From: an uncultured Lachnospiraceae bacterium
GTDB taxonomy: Bacteria; Bacillota; Clostridia; Lachnospirales; Lachnospiraceae
NCBI GenBank assembly: GCA_945929965.1
Contig: CAMEOT010000006.1
Coordinates: forward strand, 1 to 64,000
DNA length: 64,000 nucleotides
Direction: 5' to 3'
Made by a program: the position numbers and the translations under genes. Below the pieces are notes generated by a model. The model worked only from the letters and a program-made list of their open reading frames with translations, made no database searches and was not told where the DNA came from. Positions 59,789 to 64,000 of the stretch are shown here, in pieces. The stretch's first letter is position 1. Every line of letters starts with the position of its first letter.

Positions 59789-59971
59789 CCGTAGCCCGCA
59801 TTGGGGCTAAGAACCGCAGACCCGCGTGTGCTTTAGCACGATTCGCTTACGGACGCAGACCGTAGCGGTACATAAGCGAGGTCAATACCCTCGCAATGCG
59901 TCCCTTGGGACGCTATGGTACCGACGGCTGCTTAGAGTCTGCTTGTCCTTACCCCAACTGCAGGCTACTGG
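59789..59971. ncRNA. Fold-back element A, candidate structured RNA
   Basis: Imperfect arms of 33 and 36 bases (59789-59821 and 59936-59971) pair along their length: GTAGCC, GCA, TTGGGG, TAAG and GCAGAC are matched blocks. Inside, CGGTACATA (59866-59874) pairs with TATGGTACCG (59914-59923) and encloses two perfect hairpins, GCGAGG/CCTCGC and GCGTCCC/GGGACGC. The non-pairing positions on the plus strand (C-A, A-C) become G-U pairs on the minus strand, hinting at minus-strand RNA. I do not recognise the family. Confidence 0.5.
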
Positions 59972-60153
59972 TTTCCACTAAAAAAGCCTTAAACTAATGA
60001 AAATGGTGGAAATTGAATAGAAAAAAGTTCTATAGAAGAAGCAATTCCTCTGTTTTAGATCTTTTCTGCAATTATGGAGGAAATTATTTGCTCACAAAAC
60101 ATTAATTCCACTATTTTCTGTTATTCAATGGATTTTAGCGGAATCAGTAAACA

Positions 60154-60395
60154 GAACGCCCACGGCGGATGGAATGTCATGCCGCGATGTCTGTCGGAGG
60201 GTGTTGATATTTTCTTGAAAAGTGCTGATAGACAGGGGGAAAGCGGACACGATGTCCGCGTCAGCCGATCCGCGCCATGGATGGCGCGTGTAGGCGACCC
60301 CGTCATGATGAGAACCACTGTATCACTTTTCATTAGAAAATTCACACCCGGAGACGCGACATCAAGGCGTGATGTTCCGTTCACCGTGGGCGTTC
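60154..60395 (+). ncRNA. Fold-back element B, candidate structured RNA
   Basis: Arms of 71 and 72 bases (60154-60224 and 60324-60395) are imperfect inverted repeats with a perfect 12-bp base (GAACGCCCACGG/CCGTGGGCGTTC) and a matched inner end (GAAAAGTG/CACTTTTC). Five of six differences in the outer arm become G-U wobbles if the plus strand is RNA. The loop holds two perfect hairpins, GCGGACA/TGTCCGC and CGCGCCAT/ATGGCGCG. No known RNA family is recognised, and no promoter is certain. Confidence 0.5.
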
Positions 60396-60440
60396 GTGGA
60401 GTTTACGGCAACCCTACGTTACGAGCCATGCATTCAATTC

Positions 60441-60473
60441 ATAAATGTGTCGCAAAGGACGCTCCACATTTAT
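60441..60473. other. Further inverted repeats in the 59.76-60.61 kb gap
   Basis: The 854 bases between glgP and GH53 hold no convincing gene. Besides elements A and B there is ATAAATGTG/CACATTTAT (60441-60449 and 60465-60473), a GTGTCC/GGAC hairpin near 60493-60510, and a long-range ATGAGAACC/GGTTCTCAT pair (60308-60316 and 60562-60570). ORF 60074-60481 has no plausible ribosome site. Confidence 0.5.
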
Positions 60474-60609
60474 TTCATTGACGGCTGTCGAGTGTGTCCG
60501 TTGGACGCACGGTATAAAAATAGAACGAAATAACCTCTTGTGTGAGCAAGCTCCCAATCACGGTTCTCATTTTGCCTATGCGCGGCTCATTGCCCGCGTA
60601 ACTTTCAAT

Positions 60610-62664
60610 TTAATCTCCGACACGATTCAGTGTCACATCATCCAAAGTTCCCCAACTATTCATATTACACTTATACCTTACTCCAATAGTCAGGGTGCCG
60701 TCGGTGACTTTGATTCCGGAGATAGTGGGATTCTGCCAGTCGGCATAGGTGGTGAGCATAAAGGGATCCGCCAGCACCATGTCATCTACGATTGAATACA
60801 ACTCCATGGAAGCATCCGCAGACAAATCCCCGCCCTGTGAGAAAGCGGACAGCTCATAAGTACCCGGTTCCAAATCGGTGAAGCTCTGCGCAATGGAGAA
60901 TTCCATATCGGAAGCTCCGGACCAGAAATGGAACGCTACTTCACCGCTGTGGGCATCCGCAGCCTTCACCTGATAGTCGGTGGGATCTGCATCCCCTGCG
61001 TAGGTTACTGTCCACATGGAGGTATCGGCATCTTCGAAGCTGGGATTCTGCACGTAATTCACCCGTTCTACCGTTACGGTAGCGGTAACCTCGCTGCCGT
61101 CATCCAGAGATCCTGTAACTGTGAAAGTACCCCCAATCTCAGTATCGATTGCAGCCACATCATCTGCATTCCAGGTAACGGAAACCTGCTCTTTGGAACG
61201 ATCATTATAGATGACACTTACTGTCTCCGGAAGCTCTGCTTCTGCACCGAGATTGCAGGATACCTCTACCGCGGGAACACTCTCTACTGTCAGGGGTGCC
61301 GTAGCACCGTATTTCAGATACTTAAAGACATTCAGAGAAGCCAGAGGATGTCCGGTGAAATCAAACATTGCCTGATTATCCCAGGAGCATCCGCCGTAAT
61401 ACTGTCCGGCATCTTTGGGATCGTAATCGGAAGCGTAGCTGCTTGCCCAACCACTGCCGTATTTTTCCCAGATAGCGGAATTGTCAGCATCTGCAGGACC
61501 TACCGGGATCCAGGTGCCTTCCCAGTAGAAGATACCTTCAGCACCGGCTTCATTGGCTGCCGCACAGACATCCCTTACTTCATTTGCCTGTCCCTGCACA
61601 CTGGCGGAATAGCCTTCTGCAAGATCGCCTGTTCCCTCCACACTGTTGGAGGATCCATCGCCGTCTTCTGCGGTATAGCAATAAGCATTTTCAGCGACAT
61701 ATACCTTTTTGTCATAAGTATCCCGGATATGGATAATTGCATTTTTTAGATCATCCATGGTCCCATGCCAGTAGGGATAGAAGGAGAGCCCAACAATATC
61801 GTAATCAATCTCTTTCACCTGCAGACCGGTCAGCAATGTATCCAGCTTCTTCATATCATCGATATTTGTATAGTGTACAGCTATGAGTATATCTTTGCCG
61901 GAATCCGCTGCTGCTTCCCGGACAGCCTTGCTGCCGGCGGTCAGAAGCTTTCTCACATTTGCCACATCCGTTTCACCGGACATACCATTGTTGATCTCAT
62001 TTCCAATCTGTACCATGCCCACATTGACGCCGGCTTCCAGAATCTGAGTGAGACTGTCCAGTGTGTAGTTGTAGAGAGCATCCGCTTTTTCTTCAATATT
62101 CATGCCTTGCCATGCCTTGGGAACGAATTGCTTCTTCGGATCCGCCCAAAAATCGGAATAATGGAAATCGATGCAGACCTTCATGCCATACTGCGTAGCA
62201 CGCTGACCCAGGGCAATTGCGGTTGCTACGTCGTTGTTACCGCCGCCGTAACCGTCACCGTTCTCATCATAGGGATCATTCCAGACACGGAGACGGATAT
62301 AGTTCACACCGGCCTGTGCCAGCGTCATAAATACATCCTGTTCTTCCCCGTCGAAATTATAATATTTCACGCCGCTGTTCTCCAGAGCCAGTACTGCAGA
62401 GGCGTCCATGCCCCGGTAAAAATCATCGGAAATGCCGTCGACCGGCTCCACATAGATGGTAGATTCCTCAGGTCCATCCGGCATGGGAAACGCAGTGATA
62501 TCGGTGACACCTGTCGAAGACGCACTCGCGGATTCGACTATGGTATCTGTGGTACCGTTGCCCTGACTCTGATCACCGCAGCCAGACAGACTGCCCATGA
62601 TCAGTCCTGCGCTGAGACATAGAGCCAACAGGCGTGTGTGTGAACGCTTTGTAAAATGATGCAT
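60610..62664 (-). CDS. GH53 endo-beta-1,4-galactanase lipoprotein with CBM61-like domain
   Basis: A 684-residue secreted lipoprotein that would cut beta-1,4-galactan side chains of pectin (arabinogalactan type I). The signal peptide ends in the lipobox SLSGC. The GH53 barrel (about residues 60-420) shows FYRGMDAS, NYIRLRVWNDP, CIDFHYSDFWADP, the acid/base glutamate in QIGNEINNG and the nucleophile in VAENAYCY. An Ig-like (Big_4) domain and a C-terminal CBM61-type galactan-binding domain (PSFEDADTSMW to TLDDVTLNR) follow. The start at 62664 has GGGAGG upstream. It stands alone here, without a galactan transporter. Confidence 0.92.
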   Translation of the reverse strand: MHHFTKRSHTRLLALCLSAGLIMGSLSGCGDQSQGNGTTDTIVESASASSTGVTDITAFPMPDGPEESTIYVEPVDGISDDFYRGMDASAVLALENSGVKYYNFDGEEQDVFMTLAQAGVNYIRLRVWNDPYDENGDGYGGGNNDVATAIALGQRATQYGMKVCIDFHYSDFWADPKKQFVPKAWQGMNIEEKADALYNYTLDSLTQILEAGVNVGMVQIGNEINNGMSGETDVANVRKLLTAGSKAVREAAADSGKDILIAVHYTNIDDMKKLDTLLTGLQVKEIDYDIVGLSFYPYWHGTMDDLKNAIIHIRDTYDKKVYVAENAYCYTAEDGDGSSNSVEGTGDLAEGYSASVQGQANEVRDVCAAANEAGAEGIFYWEGTWIPVGPADADNSAIWEKYGSGWASSYASDYDPKDAGQYYGGCSWDNQAMFDFTGHPLASLNVFKYLKYGATAPLTVESVPAVEVSCNLGAEAELPETVSVIYNDRSKEQVSVTWNADDVAAIDTEIGGTFTVTGSLDDGSEVTATVTVERVNYVQNPSFEDADTSMWTVTYAGDADPTDYQVKAADAHSGEVAFHFWSGASDMEFSIAQSFTDLEPGTYELSAFSQGGDLSADASMELYSIVDDMVLADPFMLTTYADWQNPTISGIKVTDGTLTIGVRYKCNMNSWGTLDDVTLNRVGD

Positions 62665-62713
62665 AAGTAATCCTCCCGTGAAACTATAGCTGCACAACCG
62701 ATTGCGCACATAT

Positions 62714-62744
62714 ATTATAACACAGTATAGTGAAAATGAGACAA
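62714..62744 (-). promoter_or_regulatory. Promoter of the GH53 gene
   Basis: On the minus strand, TATAAT (62719-62714) is preceded by TTGTCT (62744-62739) with a 19-base spacer, about 50 bases before the start codon. Confidence 0.5.
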
Positions 62745-62791
62745 AAATGTAATAAAAACTGCGCAACAAAATAAAAGAAATATTGTGCAGA

Positions 62792-62824
62792 AAGAGCAGC
62801 GGTGCTGTATGCGCGGCTGCTCTT
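62792..62824 (-). terminator. Probable terminator of azlCD
   Basis: AAGAGCAGC and GCTGCTCTT form a perfect 9-bp stem, 47 bases downstream of azlD on the minus strand. The following T-run is weak. Confidence 0.55.
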
Positions 62825-62870
62825 AAAATTATGCATGAATATGGATTTACGGTGTACCAGGACTGGAATC

Positions 62871-63170
62871 CTATACAAACAACTCAATCAAAAATACCAG
62901 CACACAACAGATCACGGATACCGGGAACAGCCCGGCACCGAGCCATGCGGCGATGATTCCGGCGATCAATGCCACCAGTCCGGAGATGGGAGTCTGGGTA
63001 GCATGGATGATGGCCGGGAAGGTCATGACAGCCAGTGTCACATAAGGTACATAGTACAAAAAGGACTGAATAAACTGATTCTTAATGGGCTTGCGGATCA
63101 GTGTCAGGGGTAAGACACGGATCGTATAGGAGACGGCTGCCATAACGGCAATATAGATATAATTATTCAT
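62871..63170 (-). CDS. azlD: Branched-chain amino acid transport protein AzlD
   Basis: A 99-residue protein with four hydrophobic helices, the small partner of AzlC in branched-chain amino acid (or azaleucine) efflux. VLPLTLIRKPIKNQFIQSFLYYVPYVTLAVMTFPAI is the typical family core. Its start overlaps the azlC stop by 4 bases. Confidence 0.88.
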   Translation of the reverse strand: MNNYIYIAVMAAVSYTIRVLPLTLIRKPIKNQFIQSFLYYVPYVTLAVMTFPAIIHATQTPISGLVALIAGIIAAWLGAGLFPVSVICCVLVFLIELFV

Positions 63171-63973
63171 TTGTCAGAGTCTCCTTTCCGGGTACATTCC
63201 ACTGAATTATCAGCAACTGATACCCTTTCACTTCCCTGATCTGTCGGTCTGTCAACCATTTCATCCGCCTGTTTTACCGGGAACAGGATCGCTGCGGCAC
63301 CGGAGATGATCACGGTTAACAGGATGGTTCTCGTACCTTCCGATAGAGAAGAAATCCCGGGCAGGTAGTTGCAGGCAAAACTCAGCGCGAAGCTGATGGC
63401 TACCAGTGCTGCCACGATTTTACTTTTTCTGGCAGGGGGAATAATGATCGCTAAGAACATGCCATACAAAGCAACGCTCAGCGCACTGACCGCACGTAAG
63501 GGAAGCGCATTTCCGGCGATGATGCCGCAGGCAGTTCCGCCCGCCCACGCCGGAGCGGCTAACAGGATCGCACCGTAGGTATAGTACGGATTCAGAATGC
63601 CGGGCCGGGCAATGGTGATGCCGAACAGCTCGTCCGTCACATCATAAGCAATGATCAGACGGTGGAAAAAAGGAGTTCCGGGGGAGAACTTCTGCGCCAG
63701 TGCACAGCTCATGAGCAGATATCTGGCATTCGCGATCAGCGTAATGATCGCCACCTCCAGATAGGTTGCCTGAGCAGCCACCAGGGTAAAGGCTGCATAC
63801 TCTCCGGCAGAAGCATTATTCAGAAGACTGGCAATGAATCCCTGCAAGGGAGTGAAACCTGCATGTCTTGCAGCAATTCCCAGGGAGAAGGATACAGCGA
63901 AATATCCCAGCGCGATGGGAAAACCATCCCGCATGCCGTCGCAGAATATTTTCCTACTGAATTTATCATCCAT
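63167..63973 (-). CDS. azlC: Branched-chain amino acid permease AzlC
   Basis: A 268-residue membrane protein with seven to eight hydrophobic segments. The N-terminal GMRDGFPIALGYFAVSFSLGIAARHAGF and ARYLLMSCALAQKF segments are AzlC signatures. It acts with AzlD as an exporter of branched-chain amino acids. The start at 63973 follows GAGG; ATG 63988 is an alternative. About 30 C-terminal residues are charged and nonconserved. Upstream control elements lie beyond the right edge of the window. Confidence 0.9.
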   Translation of the reverse strand: MDDKFSRKIFCDGMRDGFPIALGYFAVSFSLGIAARHAGFTPLQGFIASLLNNASAGEYAAFTLVAAQATYLEVAIITLIANARYLLMSCALAQKFSPGTPFFHRLIIAYDVTDELFGITIARPGILNPYYTYGAILLAAPAWAGGTACGIIAGNALPLRAVSALSVALYGMFLAIIIPPARKSKIVAALVAISFALSFACNYLPGISSLSEGTRTILLTVIISGAAAILFPVKQADEMVDRPTDQGSERVSVADNSVECTRKGDSDK

Positions 63974-64000
63974 AATTATAATCCTCATCTTTCTGTAAGG

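Noticed and set aside
60074-60481. 135-residue ORF in the glgP-GH53 gap
   Set aside because: No plausible ribosome site, and it spans fold-back element B, so its openness is better explained by the structured, GC-rich repeats. Kept only as a caveat to the RNA hypothesis.
59756-60609. CRISPR array or tRNA cluster in the large gap
   Set aside because: No regularly spaced direct repeats and no cloverleaf or TTCRA motif; the repeats are inverted and irregular.
60928-62622. Two long plus-strand ORFs opposite the GH53 gene
   Set aside because: The minus-strand GH53 lipoprotein has complete domains, lipobox and ribosome site; the plus ORFs have none of these.

Overview
The window reads as a chromosomal segment of a low-to-mid GC, anaerobic, spore-forming Firmicute, most likely a gut Lachnospiraceae. 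This is inferred from family content: a CwlD-type amidase, a SleB-type hydrolase and SpoVT (sporulation and germination), T-box control of ileS, a class B sortase, an F-type ATP synthase with sodium-type c-subunit residues, and a GH130/epimerase mannoside pathway of the kind known from Roseburia and Ruminococcus. No rRNA, tRNA, CRISPR array, insertion sequence or prophage was recognised. Gene density is high and most genes sit in short co-oriented operons.

Layout. 1-2.0 kb: sortase B and a probable wall-anchored substrate (minus strand). 2.0-8.6 kb (plus): CwlD-like amidase, Sua5, rpiB, upp, dCMP deaminase, coiled-coil/SleB hydrolase, a diguanylate cyclase. 8.7-9.7 kb (minus): DUF402 and GNAT proteins. 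9.9-17.2 kb: complete atp operon (two small I-type genes, then B-E-F-H-A-G-D-C) with a recognisable promoter and terminator. 17.3-21.4 kb: a small unknown protein, a methyltransferase with a one-base frameshift, and a large exported protein with a C39-like C-terminus. 21.4-22.1 kb: queT with a preQ1-riboswitch-like leader. 22.1-29.2 kb: pth, mfd, a 36-residue ORF, a PfkB sugar kinase, a membrane-anchored unknown, a Nudix hydrolase.

29.3-44.5 kb is a beta-manno-oligosaccharide locus. It encodes a GH36 alpha-galactosidase, LacI and AraC regulators, an ABC importer (binding protein and two permeases, no ATPase), an AGE-family 2-epimerase, GH130_1 and GH130_2 phosphorylases, an unusual PAS-GGDEF-GGDEF(degenerate)-SGNH esterase fusion, and mannose-6-phosphate isomerase. 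Together these would import galactosylated and acetylated manno-oligosaccharides, strip galactose and acetyl groups, epimerise the reducing end, split the chains with phosphate, and pass mannose phosphates towards glycolysis. An extracellular mannanase, the importer ATPase and a phosphomannomutase are not in the window.

44.6-64 kb: a small alarmone synthetase, metF, a heterodimeric ABC exporter, an NSS transporter, SpoVT, a Cache-HAMP-GGDEF cyclase, T-box-controlled type 2 ileS, glgP, about 850 bases without a convincing gene that hold two long fold-back elements, a GH53 galactanase lipoprotein, and azlCD at the right edge.

The most unusual items are the diguanylate cyclase-carbohydrate esterase fusion, the fold-back elements at 59.8-60.4 kb, the preQ1-like leader of queT, and the frameshifted methyltransferase. 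All product names come from recognising family motifs by eye; no database search was run.
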